From positions 124,001 through 188,000 of the forward strand of contig JBPYFK010000020.1 of assembly GCA_051984675.1 (NCBI GenBank): a stretch of DNA of 64,000 nucleotides, given 5' to 3'. Every line of letters starts with the position of its first letter. Position 1 is the first letter of the stretch. Under the pieces are notes generated by a model, which saw only the letters and a program-made list of their open reading frames with translations, searched no databases and was not told the DNA's origin. This stretch comes from JBPYFK01 sp051984675. Lineage in GTDB: Bacteria > Actinomycetota > Actinomycetes > Mycobacteriales > Pseudonocardiaceae. The translations under genes were made by a program, and so were the position numbers. Below, one piece after another: positions 52,054 to 60,432 of the stretch.

Positions 52054-52596
52054 GATCGGCTCCACAACAGCTCACATCGACCGGACGCGGACACGCGTGG
52101 CCGGAAAGGACAGGGGAGAGTGCTCGGCTGAACCGGGCAGGCGTTAACGACAGCCGGTCGTGGTTCGACGACCGTGATCAATGACCCGCCGCTGCGTAAA
52201 CGGCCGGTGTAGAGCGGTACCTGCGGTGAAAGCTTCCAGCACGACTACTCCATCGCTCCTGGCGGTAGCACCTGCCCGCGAGCGGGTGGTTGCTGCGGCG
52301 TCGTCGAGCCAGATCTCTCGGCCGCTCGGGATGGATTTCCCGAATAGTAGACCCCAATGCGATGGGGAAAGCAAGTTGATATAGATCACGGAGTCGAATA
52401 GTTCGACGCATCACACTCTTGGTCGAATGAATAGGCGGCAGCCGACAAACAATCTCTTGACCAGCATAGATGAGTTCTTAATCGACGCTGCGTAACAGAT
52501 TGTGCGGATATCCGTAACCGCCAGAGGCGTGTTCTTGACGTGCCGAATGTCGCTCTTCTTGCTTCCCTCTCAGAGCGGCCCAGGATCGGCCACTGA
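52054..52596. other. A+T-richer intergenic region (about 540 bp)
   Basis: Between ksgA and the MetN-like gene. The stretch 52310-52560 is visibly richer in A and T than its surroundings. Short minus-strand ORFs here lack ribosome binding sites and resemble nothing known. A decayed repeat core (GTGAAAGCTTCCAGC) is near 52226. May be the footprint of a lost or inserted gene. Confidence 0.45.
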
Positions 52597-53466
52597 TCAT
52601 CGGGCGGCTTCCGCGATCCGGGCGAAGTCACTGATCGTGAGCTGCTCACCGCGGGCCGCCGGGTCGATGCCGGCCGCGCGCAACACTTCCTCCGCCCTTG
52701 CCGCCGAGCCGGCCCACCCGGACAGCGCCGCGCGCAGCGTCTTCCGCCTCTGGGCGAACGCGGCTTCCACCACGGCGAACACCTGCTCGCGCGGCAGCGT
52801 TGACGGCGGTTCGGCGCGGGTGAACGAAACCAGGCCGGAGTCCACGTTCGGCACCGGCCAGAAGACACCGCGCGGCACCGGACCAGCGCGCCGGACACGC
52901 GCGAACCATGCGGCTTTCGCGCTGGGCACTCCGTATGACCGCCCGCCCGGATCGGCCGCCATCCGATCCGCCACCTCGGCCTGGACCATCACCAAACCCC
53001 GTTCGAGCGTGGGCAGTTCGGCCAGCAGGTGCAGCACCACCGGGACGGCAACGTTGTAGGGGAGATTCGCGACCAACGCGGTCGGTCGGCGATCCCCGAC
53101 ATCGTCCGCTCGTAACCGGAGCGCGTCAGCTTGTATCACGCGCAGGCGATCAGCCAGTGCACCCGCGAAGTCACCGACGGTGCGGGGCAGACGATCGGCG
53201 AGCACCGGGTCGACTTCGACCGCGGTGACGGACGCGGCGACCGGCAGCAGCGCCAACGTCAGCGACCCGAGGCCGGGGCCTACCTCCAAGACCGCGTCGT
53301 CGGGACGGAGATGCGCGGCGGTGACGATCCGCCGGACGGTGTTGGGATCATGCACGAAGTTCTGGCCGAGTTTCTTCGTCGGCCGCATGCCCAACTGCTT
53401 GGCCAGCGCCCGGATGTCGGCCGGGCCGAGCAGGCGCACTCCGAGACCCGGCTGCTGTTCGTCCAC
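52597..53466 (-). CDS. rsmA: 16S rRNA dimethyladenosine transferase
   Basis: 289 aa (KsgA). Dimethylates two adjacent adenosines near the 3' end of 16S rRNA; its loss gives kasugamycin resistance. TKKLGQNFVHDPNTVRRIV, the SAM motif LEVGPGLGSLTLALL and catalytic NLPYNVAVPVV are present. The GTG start lacks a ribosome binding site and has TAACCT 7 nt upstream, consistent with a leaderless transcript. Downstream of rpfB, as in mycobacteria. Confidence 0.95.
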   Translation of the reverse strand: MDEQQPGLGVRLLGPADIRALAKQLGMRPTKKLGQNFVHDPNTVRRIVTAAHLRPDDAVLEVGPGLGSLTLALLPVAASVTAVEVDPVLADRLPRTVGDFAGALADRLRVIQADALRLRADDVGDRRPTALVANLPYNVAVPVVLHLLAELPTLERGLVMVQAEVADRMAADPGGRSYGVPSAKAAWFARVRRAGPVPRGVFWPVPNVDSGLVSFTRAEPPSTLPREQVFAVVEAAFAQRRKTLRAALSGWAGSAARAEEVLRAAGIDPAARGEQLTISDFARIAEAAR

Positions 53467-53502
53467 TCTGGAGAGGTTATCGGACCCGCAGCGGCACGCT
53501 GT

Positions 53503-53540
53503 GCCTCTTGTGTCTCTCGGGGCCTCTTGTGTCTCTCGGG
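53503..53540. repeat. 19-bp tandem duplication
   Basis: GCCTCTTGTGTCTCTCGGG twice, head to tail, exact, just upstream of the rsmA start. Confidence 0.9.
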
Positions 53541-53574
53541 CTGGCGCCGCGCATATCTGGCGCAGGGCAATGCA

Positions 53575-53591
53575 GTGAAGGCGTCGTTCAC
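53575..53591. repeat. single form-B-like repeat core
   Basis: GTGAAGGCGTCGTTCAC between rsmA and the first rpf gene. Confidence 0.8.
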
Positions 53592-53760
53592 CACACCCTG
53601 GTGTGTAGCGTCAGCGACCGCGACAAGCGACGGCGGGTCTGCCAGCGGCTCCCGCACAAGCCGCCGACAGCCCGCCGAAGAGATCAGCGCTTGAACGCTC
53701 GGCGAGCGAAAGCCCGAAAGCCCGAGCACGGCGAGATCTGGAGACGAACGGAGGCGCCCC

Positions 53761-55278
53761 TCATTCCGGCAGGCCGAGCTTCGCCGCACACATCGGCCAC
53801 GCCCCGTAGGAGCCCCCACGGGCGTCGCGGACCTTCTCGGCGACGGAGATCTGCTGCTCCCGGGTCGCCTGGTGCGGGTACGCCGCGTACTGGTCGCCGC
53901 CGAACGCGTCCCACGTCGTCTTGTCGAACTGCAAGCCGCCGTAGAAGCCGTTGCCGCTGTTGATCGCCCAGTTACCAGTGGCTTCGCACTGCACGAGCTT
54001 GTCCCACACCGCGCTGTCCGGTGGCTGCTTGGTGCCGACTCGGACGATTTTCGGCTGCGCGTCCTTGGTGACCTTTTCCGAGAGCTGCTCGCGCCCGGTC
54101 TCGTGCCCGTTGCGCGTGGTGACGCGCAAGGTGACGATCTTCTCGCCCGGCGTGCCGGGGTTCTCGACCTGCTGCTCGCCAGTGAGCATGTTCGGGTCGT
54201 CGATCTTCTGGACGGGCGGGTCGACCGGCGCGGTCATGTTGATCACCGTGGTGCCGTTGCGCACGATGTGCACCTCGACACCATTAGCGATCTTGGCCTC
54301 CCCGCCGGGCGACAGCGCGTCGTCCGGGCCGAGCCGCAGGCCCTGTTCCTTCGCCAGTTCCCCGACGGTGACCGCGTGCGTGGTGAGCTGGCGCGGCTCG
54401 TTCGCGCCATCGACCAGCGTGATTGCCTTGCTGGTCTTGACCTCCAGGTTCATGCCGTTGTCCGGCACCTGCAGCTGACGGTCGGCGGAGATCCACGCGT
54501 CCTTGGAGTTCACGCCGAGCTGGTCCAGCGCCTGCTGCACGGTTGACGCGTGAACCCACTCGTCGCGTTCCTGACCGTCCACGGTCAGCTTCAGCAAGCG
54601 ACCACGGTTGAGGGTGATCTTGCCGCCGTGGCTGACCTTGGCGCTCAGCGACGGGCTCAGCTCGTCGTGCTGGCCGACCTGGATGCCCTCGTCGTGCAAC
54701 ACCTGACCGACGGTCGCGTCGAAGGTGTTGACCTCGTGGTCCTGGCCGTCAATGTTCAGGTCGACCGACTTGTCCATGGCCGCGGCGGCGCCGCCGGTGC
54801 CGGTCAGCGAGATGATCGCCGCCGCGACAGCCCCTTTGAGGAAACGCCGCTTCCACGAGCTGACCGCCTCGACCAGTTCGCGCGGCGGAACATCGTCGGA
54901 ATCAGCGTCGTACTCCGGGACGGTGTCCGGGATGACCAGCGGCGGCATCACCGTGGTCTCGGCGTTGATCTGCTCGATCAGCTCGTCGATGTTGATCTCG
55001 TTGGTGGCGAGCAGATCCTCGGCCTGCGGGCCGAGTGCCTCGTAGACGTCGTTCGCCGTGATCTCGAGCGCGCCCGGAGGGAGGCTCGGGTAGTCATTGG
55101 GCGGGTAAGAGGGCCGGTGTGTCGCGTCCGGCCGGTCCAGCACGCCCACGGCGGTGGCCGCTTGCGGCTCCTGGACCGGGGTGAACCAATCCGTCGGCGC
55201 CCCTTCGGAGCCCGGGACGAAGGAATCGCCCCAGTATCCATGCCGGGTATGACTGCCGGGGTTACCGCGTCCGTTCAC
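53761..55278 (-). CDS. rpfB: resuscitation-promoting factor RpfB-type protein (long form)
   Basis: 505 aa. A cytoplasmic, acidic, Pro-rich N-terminal part of ~180 residues ends in one membrane span (LKGAVAAAIISLTGTGGAAAA). Outside follow three DUF348 repeats (MDKSVDLNIDGQDHEVNTFD is the first), a G5 domain (MLTGEQQVENPGTPGEKIVT) and the C-terminal Rpf lysozyme-like domain (VWDKLVQCEATGNWAINSGN with the catalytic Glu). It cleaves peptidoglycan and promotes regrowth. GTG 55278 has GGGAGG 10 nt upstream; the frame is open to 55449. Confidence 0.92.
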   Translation of the reverse strand: MNGRGNPGSHTRHGYWGDSFVPGSEGAPTDWFTPVQEPQAATAVGVLDRPDATHRPSYPPNDYPSLPPGALEITANDVYEALGPQAEDLLATNEINIDELIEQINAETTVMPPLVIPDTVPEYDADSDDVPPRELVEAVSSWKRRFLKGAVAAAIISLTGTGGAAAAMDKSVDLNIDGQDHEVNTFDATVGQVLHDEGIQVGQHDELSPSLSAKVSHGGKITLNRGRLLKLTVDGQERDEWVHASTVQQALDQLGVNSKDAWISADRQLQVPDNGMNLEVKTSKAITLVDGANEPRQLTTHAVTVGELAKEQGLRLGPDDALSPGGEAKIANGVEVHIVRNGTTVINMTAPVDPPVQKIDDPNMLTGEQQVENPGTPGEKIVTLRVTTRNGHETGREQLSEKVTKDAQPKIVRVGTKQPPDSAVWDKLVQCEATGNWAINSGNGFYGGLQFDKTTWDAFGGDQYAAYPHQATREQQISVAEKVRDARGGSYGAWPMCAAKLGLPE

Positions 55279-55691
55279 AGGGTCGTTACCTCCCGAAGTC
55301 AGGCCAACTGCCGGCTTGCGCCTCGCAGGCTGGGTGTCCACACCCGTGGCATCCACTCCCGCAGGGCACACGCCAAGCGCGCGACCTTCGCTTCGTGTTC
55401 GTATCCGACCCCCAGCCAGCGCCGCCTCAGTCAGCACATTCGCACCCATTCGGGCACGCAGCCGACCGCCCCGACGTACACCGGCCTGACTGCGGGGTAT
55501 TTCCGTGACTTCGTCGTCATCGGTTATCGCGCCGAGACTTTAGCGTGATCGTGAACAGGTGCCAAGGACCAGCTCCACCAATGTGACCTGCATTACACCA
55601 GCTTGCCGCAAGATGCGACACGGTAAGTAGCAGTCTGAGTACCTCATACGTGCAAGAGACCGCGCGACGCCCCCGGCACTGAATCAAGAAA
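55279..55691. other. intergenic region upstream of rpfB (413 bp)
   Basis: Promoter region, possibly containing extra N-terminal codons of rpfB up to 55449. No c-di-AMP riboswitch consensus was recognised. Confidence 0.45.
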
Positions 55692-55729
55692 GCGTCCTAT
55701 GTGGATGCGTTGTCATCCACATAGGACGC
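55692..55729 (-). terminator. terminator of the second rpf gene
   Basis: Perfect 16-bp inverted repeat (arm GCGTCCTATGTGGATG) with a 6-nt loop, followed on the minus strand by CTTTCTTG. It lies 31 bp past the stop and separates the two rpf genes. Confidence 0.85.
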
Positions 55730-55759
55730 CTGGTAACCAGCTACGAAGAGCGGGGTTGA

Positions 55760-56896
55760 TCAGGTGGGCAACCCGAGCTGGCTCGCACACGACGGCCACG
55801 CGCCGTAGTTACCGCGCGAATCCCTGATCTTCGTGGCCACAGCGATCTGATCCTCCCTGGATGCCTGGTACGGCTCCGAGGCGTACTGCCCGCCGCCGTA
55901 GGCGCGCCAGGTCTGATCATCGAACTGGAGACCGCCGGAATACCCGTTCCCGGTGTTGGCAGCCCAGTTTCCGCCGGCCTCGCACTTGGCCAGCCGGTCC
56001 CACACGCTGCCGTCCGGCACTGCCGGTGCCGAACTGGCCGGTTTGGTTCCAACCCGGACGCGCTCCGGCTGCGGCGGCTGGGTAACCCGGTCGGCAAGCT
56101 GCTGCCGTTGGGCCTCCTTACCGTTGACGCTCACCGTACGCACGGTGACCACGTGCTGCCCTTCCGTGCCCGCCTGGTCCACCTTCTGGGTACCGGCGGT
56201 CATGGTCGGGTCAGAAACCTGCTCGACCGGCGCCGGAAGCGGCACGGTGTCGTCGTGCTGATCGGTGTGGATGCGGGTGACGACGACGGTTTGGCCAGTG
56301 TGCAACGGCGGCGCGACCGGTTCGATGCGGTCTTCCGGGCCGAGAGGGACACGCTGTTCGGCAAGAAGATCGTTCGCATCCACCGAGTAGGAGTGCACCG
56401 CGCGGGCCGGCTGCGGGCCGTCCACGAGGTTCACGTCCTTCGGGGTGCGCAGGTCCACCGAGACACCGTCATCCGGGATCCGCGCACCTTCGGGGAGCGA
56501 GGTCACGACGCCCGGAAGCCACACACCGGCCGCACGCAACGCGGCTCCGACCGTGTTCTCGGTCGTCGTGAAAGTCACCGGCCGCCCATCGACGCTGGCG
56601 CGCACGGGCTTCGCCTTGTCGAGCGTGATCCGCGCACCGTTGGAGATCGGCGCGTCCGGCCCTGGTCGAAGCTGGTCGCCCGGGTTGACGTGCACACCAG
56701 CGCTGTCCAGCGCGCCCTTGACCGTCGAGCCGAAGGTGCTCACCTGCCGAGGTTGCCCGTCCACGCTGATCGTCACGGACTTGTCCATCGCGAAGGCTGT
56801 CCCGCCGCAGGCCGCGAAGGCGACCGCCGAGACCGACACCGCGGTCCAGATTGCGGGAATCTTTCGGGGGGAGATTTTTCGCAACTGACGTCCCAA
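55760..56896 (-). CDS. resuscitation-promoting factor RpfB-type protein (short form)
   Basis: 378 aa, close in size to mycobacterial RpfB. N-terminal signal/anchor (IWTAVSVSAVAFAACGGTAFA), then DUF348 repeats (MDKSVTISVDGQPRQVSTFG first), a G5 domain (TMTAGTQKVDQAGTEGQHVV) and the Rpf catalytic domain (VWDRLAKCEAGGNWAANTGN). The cysteine in the anchor (FAAC) might act as a lipobox. Start TTG 56896 or TTG 56884; neither has a good ribosome binding site. Same orientation as the longer paralogue just downstream but with its own terminator. Confidence 0.9.
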   Translation of the reverse strand: MGRQLRKISPRKIPAIWTAVSVSAVAFAACGGTAFAMDKSVTISVDGQPRQVSTFGSTVKGALDSAGVHVNPGDQLRPGPDAPISNGARITLDKAKPVRASVDGRPVTFTTTENTVGAALRAAGVWLPGVVTSLPEGARIPDDGVSVDLRTPKDVNLVDGPQPARAVHSYSVDANDLLAEQRVPLGPEDRIEPVAPPLHTGQTVVVTRIHTDQHDDTVPLPAPVEQVSDPTMTAGTQKVDQAGTEGQHVVTVRTVSVNGKEAQRQQLADRVTQPPQPERVRVGTKPASSAPAVPDGSVWDRLAKCEAGGNWAANTGNGYSGGLQFDDQTWRAYGGGQYASEPYQASREDQIAVATKIRDSRGNYGAWPSCASQLGLPT

Positions 56897-57308
56897 GCTG
56901 GGTCTGTCCGGGCAGGAGGAGTTCCGGCCACCGGCACTACCGCTCCAGCTCCGCCGTCACCGGAAGTGGTCACTCGCCCACAGGCCCGAAGCGGCGCTTC
57001 GAAGCGTTAGCGCTGGTAGCCGGCCGGGGACTCTCCATCCCGGCTTACGGACGCCAGACTGTAAACATAACCCAGCGTGATCGTTTTCGATGCACGCCTG
57101 GGATGTGGCCACCCTCACGGTGTTACGTGGGATTAGACATCGAGTGAACGGGATTCGAAGGCCGCGTAGCGCTTCCGAGTGACATCCGGCGATCAAGGCT
57201 CCGCTTTAGACAACTGCCGCGTGCGGCGGCAACGACGACGCAACCGGTTATCACCGTCGGTTGATCGACCGTTGACACATGGTGGCCATCTTGGGGCTTG
57301 GCGCGCCC
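56897..57308. other. intergenic region / leader of the short rpf gene (412 bp)
   Basis: On the minus strand a TANNNT-type promoter (TATGTT, TACAGT) around 57060 would give a ~155-nt leader. It starts with GCCGGG-ATGGAGAGT-CCCCGGC and CGCTTCGAAGCG stems. Position and structure suggest a regulatory leader. No ORF supported. Confidence 0.4.
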
Positions 57309-58139
57309 TTACTTGAGTCCGAATATCCGTTCCGCGGTCCTGGTCGTGGCTACGGTCAGTTCTTCCACCGACACTCCACGGAGTTCCGCGAGATCTCTCA
57401 TGGTGTAATTCACGCAGTACGGCTGGTTCGGTCGACCCCGGAACGGGTGCGGGGTGAGGAACGGGGCGTCCGTTTCGACAAGCATCTGGTCCGAGGGGAC
57501 GGTGCGGGCGGCTTCCCGCAGTCCCTTCGCGTTGGCGTTGCGGAACGTTGCCGTTCCGGCGAACGACAGCGTGTAGCCGGCATCCACGCAGCGACGAGCG
57601 AAGGCGTCGTCCCCGGAGAAACAATGAAAGACCACAGTGGACGGTGCGCCTTCCTCGTCGAGGATGCGGACGATGTCCTCGTGGGCTTCCCGATCGTGGA
57701 TCATCAACGGCTTGCCAACCCGTTTCGCCAGTTCAATGTGCCAGCGGAAGGCCTCCTGCTGCCGTTCGGAAGGTGCGTAGTCCCAGTAGTAATCCAGTCC
57801 GGTCTCGCCGACCGCCACAACTCGGGGGTGTTCGGCGAGTTCCTCGAGCACCCGCTGCTCGGGTGCGCCGAAATCCTTGGTGCGGGTCGGGTGCAAGGCC
57901 ACCGCCGCGAACACCCGGTCGTCCCAGGTCGCCGCCTCCACAGCCCACTTCGCCGCGGCGACGTCATCGGCCACCGTGACCACCCGTGTCACCCCGGCCG
58001 TTGCCGCCCGGTCGAGCATCGCGGTCACGTCTGCTGCGTCTGACGCCCCGCACGCGTCCAGATGGGTGTGCGCGTCCACCGCCTCCGCCGGCAGCGCCTC
58101 CGGTGCGGGCGGCAACTCCCGCTTCTTGCTCCCGCTCAC
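57309..58139 (-). CDS. tatD: TatD-family metal-dependent deoxyribonuclease
   Basis: 276 aa TIM-barrel hydrolase. Metal ligands are visible in VDAHTHLDAC, VGETGLDYYWDYAP, PLMIHDREAHEDI, VFHCFSGDD and LVETDAPFL. Acts as a 3'-5' exonuclease in DNA repair in studied members. Upstream of the rpf genes and downstream of metG, the same order as in mycobacteria. Confidence 0.93.
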   Translation of the reverse strand: MSGSKKRELPPAPEALPAEAVDAHTHLDACGASDAADVTAMLDRAATAGVTRVVTVADDVAAAKWAVEAATWDDRVFAAVALHPTRTKDFGAPEQRVLEELAEHPRVVAVGETGLDYYWDYAPSERQQEAFRWHIELAKRVGKPLMIHDREAHEDIVRILDEEGAPSTVVFHCFSGDDAFARRCVDAGYTLSFAGTATFRNANAKGLREAARTVPSDQMLVETDAPFLTPHPFRGRPNQPYCVNYTMRDLAELRGVSVEELTVATTRTAERIFGLK

Positions 58140-58184
58140 TGGCGTTCCTTCCTGGGTGGTCGGGTGGGGATGGTGGTGTCTGTG

Positions 58185-58539
58185 GTGAAAGACGCTTTCA
58201 CTGCACGTGCGTGGGGCTGTGCCAGCGCGCGGTCAAAGACGAGTTCGCTGCCGAAACCGCCCCCGAAGCGTCTTTCACCGCGAATACGTGACTGGAGCCG
58301 AGCACAGCGAACGACGCCTTCGCCGCACAACCCGCAGTGAAAGCGTCATTCACCACATCCGCGGCTCCACTGGCCGCGTGCGGAGAGCGCTCGCGATGAA
58401 AGCCACCTTCGCTCCAGGCGACGCGGTGAACGCCTCGTTCACTGCATTCGGCTGGCCAAGGCCACAGAGCGGCGAAAGACGCCTTCACCGCGTACCTGCC
58501 GGCGAACACCGACCGAAACGCAGTGAAAGCGTCTTTCAC
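58185..58539. repeat. cluster of nine inverted-repeat cores
   Basis: Cores start near 58185, 58232, 58262, 58307, 58337, 58396, 58426, 58472 and 58523. They fall into A-B pairs with 13-bp spacing (58232/58262, 58307/58337, 58396/58426), the last pair (58472/58523) having 34 bp. End copies match consensus; the inner ones are diverged. The cluster fills the entire tatD-metG gap. Confidence 0.88.
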
Positions 58540-58554
58540 CACTCCCACCGCCGA

Positions 58555-60348
58555 TCAGCTCGGGATGGGCGCCCACTCCGGCCCGGTCTCGGCCAGCTTC
58601 GGGTCGAGCTTGGCGAACAGCGGGGTGGGCTTGTTCAACGGCCGTCCGACTTCGATGGGCTGCGAGTGCCACTTCGCCTGCTCGGCGTCGTAGTCGCCCA
58701 TCAGCACCGGGTACTCGCGGTCCGTCTCGTCCAGGTCGGTGACCTCGCGCAACTCCGGCTGCGCCGCCCACACCCCGGTCCCGCCGAGCAGCTCGTGCAC
58801 CTTCTGCGCCGAGTGCGGCAGGAACGGAGTCAACAGAGCGTTCGCGTCAGACACCACTTGCAGCGCGGTGTGCAGCACGGCGTCGCGGCGGTCCGGGTCG
58901 TCCTTGAGTTTCCAGGGCTCCTGCTCGGAGATGTACTTGTTCGCCGCCGCGACCACCCGCATGGACTCCTGCGCGGCGGCCTTGAACCGGGACCGCCGCA
59001 AGTGCCCGCCGACCACGTCGAACGCGTCCCGCGACAACGTCTTCAGCTCCTCGTCGACCGGCTGGGGCGCGGTCGGGGGCGGGACGGCGCCGTTGTTCTT
59101 CGCCGCCATCGAAATCGACCGGTTGACCAGGTTGCCCCACTCGTTGGCGAGTTCGAAGTTGGTCCGGCGGACGAACTCGTCCCAGGTGAAGTCGGTGTCC
59201 TGGTTCTCGGGACCTGCCACCGAGATGAAATAGCGCAGCGTGTCCGGGCCGAACTCGCGCAGGAAGTCCCGCACGTAGATCACGGTTCCCCGGGACGTGG
59301 AGAACTTGGACCCACTCATGGTGAGGAACTCGCTGGAGACGATCTCGTCCGGCAGGTTCAGCTCGCCGTACGGGCCGGGGACCCCGCCCCTGTCCCCCTG
59401 CCCGTTGTGCCCCATCAGCAGCGCCGGCCAGATCTGGGCGTGGAAGGTGATGTTGTCCTTGCCCATGAAGTAGTACGCCTGGGCGGACGGGTCGCACCAC
59501 CACTGCTGCCACGCGTCCGGCTGCCCGATCCGCCGCGCCCACTCCACGCTCGCCGAGAGGTAGCCGATCACGGCGTCGAACCACACGTACAGGCGCTTCA
59601 TCGGCTCGTCGCGCCATCGGTCGAGCGGGATCGGCACACCCCAGTCCAGGTCACGGCTGATCGGCCTGGGCCGCATGTCCTCCACGAGGTTCTTGGTGAA
59701 CTTGAGGACGTTGGAACGCCATTCCGTGCGGGTGGACAGCCACTTGCCGAGCGACTCGGTGAACGCCGGCAGGTCGAGGAACAGGTGCTCGGTTTCGATG
59801 AAGTCCGGGGTCTCGCCGTTGATCCGGGACACCGGGTTGATCAGGTCGACCGGGTCGAGTTGGTTGCCGCAGTTGTCGCACTGGTCGCCGCGCGCACCGT
59901 CGTACCCGCAGATGGGGCAGGTGCCCTCGATGTACCGGTCGGGCAGGGTCCGCCCGGTGGACGGGCTGATCGCGCCGGTCGTGGTCTTGGGGACGATGTA
60001 GCCGTTGCGGTGCAGCGCCAGGAAGATCTGCTGCGTCACTTCGTAGTGGTTGGCGGTGGTGGTGCGGGTGAACATGTCGTAGGACAGGCCGAGCCCTTGC
60101 AGGTCCTCGGCGATCACCCGGTTGTACTTGTCGGCGAGGGCTCGCGTCGACAGGCCCTCCTTCTCGGCCTGCACCGAGATCGGGGTGCCGTGCTCGTCGG
60201 TGCCGGAGACCATCAGCACCCGCTGACCGGCCATTCGCTGGTAGCGACTGAAAACGTCCGAGGGCACACCGAAGCCGGAGACGTGGCCGATGTGCCGCGG
60301 ACCGTTGGCGTAGGGCCAGGCCACAGCGGTCAGCACAGAGGCACTCAT
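58555..60348 (-). CDS. metG: methionyl-tRNA synthetase
   Basis: 597 aa class I synthetase. AWPYANGPRHIGHVSGFGVP has the HIGH motif and GSKFSTSRG corresponds to KMSKS. One zinc knuckle is CPICGYDGARGDQCDNCG. The anticodon-binding helical domain follows; there is no C-terminal tRNA-binding (OB) extension. Upstream of tatD on the same strand, with the repeat cluster in between. Confidence 0.96.
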   Translation of the reverse strand: MSASVLTAVAWPYANGPRHIGHVSGFGVPSDVFSRYQRMAGQRVLMVSGTDEHGTPISVQAEKEGLSTRALADKYNRVIAEDLQGLGLSYDMFTRTTTANHYEVTQQIFLALHRNGYIVPKTTTGAISPSTGRTLPDRYIEGTCPICGYDGARGDQCDNCGNQLDPVDLINPVSRINGETPDFIETEHLFLDLPAFTESLGKWLSTRTEWRSNVLKFTKNLVEDMRPRPISRDLDWGVPIPLDRWRDEPMKRLYVWFDAVIGYLSASVEWARRIGQPDAWQQWWCDPSAQAYYFMGKDNITFHAQIWPALLMGHNGQGDRGGVPGPYGELNLPDEIVSSEFLTMSGSKFSTSRGTVIYVRDFLREFGPDTLRYFISVAGPENQDTDFTWDEFVRRTNFELANEWGNLVNRSISMAAKNNGAVPPPTAPQPVDEELKTLSRDAFDVVGGHLRRSRFKAAAQESMRVVAAANKYISEQEPWKLKDDPDRRDAVLHTALQVVSDANALLTPFLPHSAQKVHELLGGTGVWAAQPELREVTDLDETDREYPVLMGDYDAEQAKWHSQPIEVGRPLNKPTPLFAKLDPKLAETGPEWAPIPS

Positions 60349-60432
60349 GTTCCCTAGCCTACGTATGGTGGGCGTTCCCCCACGAACGGGTTCTGCCCTA
60401 CCGGCGATACGCCCGCCGGACCGCGTCCCCGG

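Noticed and set aside
52144..52414. Minus-strand ORFs of 78-81 aa in the A+T-richer gap
   Set aside because: No ribosome binding site, two overlapping frames of equal length and no similarity to known proteins.
56897..57308. c-di-AMP (ydaO) riboswitch upstream of the rpf genes
   Set aside because: Expected by analogy with other actinobacteria, but the conserved sequence blocks could not be found in either rpf leader.
58185..58539. Possible CRISPR-like array
   Set aside because: Cores occur in both orientations, are themselves palindromic and diverged, spacing alternates between ~13 and 30-40 bp, and no cas genes are present.
58198..58548. 116-aa minus-strand ORF containing VKDAFTA/VKASF-like repeats
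   Set aside because: It is the translation of the intergenic repeat cluster. The same VKDAFTA, VKASFT and ESVFHR strings appear in spurious ORFs at every repeat site.
58207..60357. Very long plus-strand ORF opposite metG, and similar long ORFs opposite mfd and other genes
   Set aside because: Antisense shadows caused by high G+C; they match no family and oppose well-supported genes.
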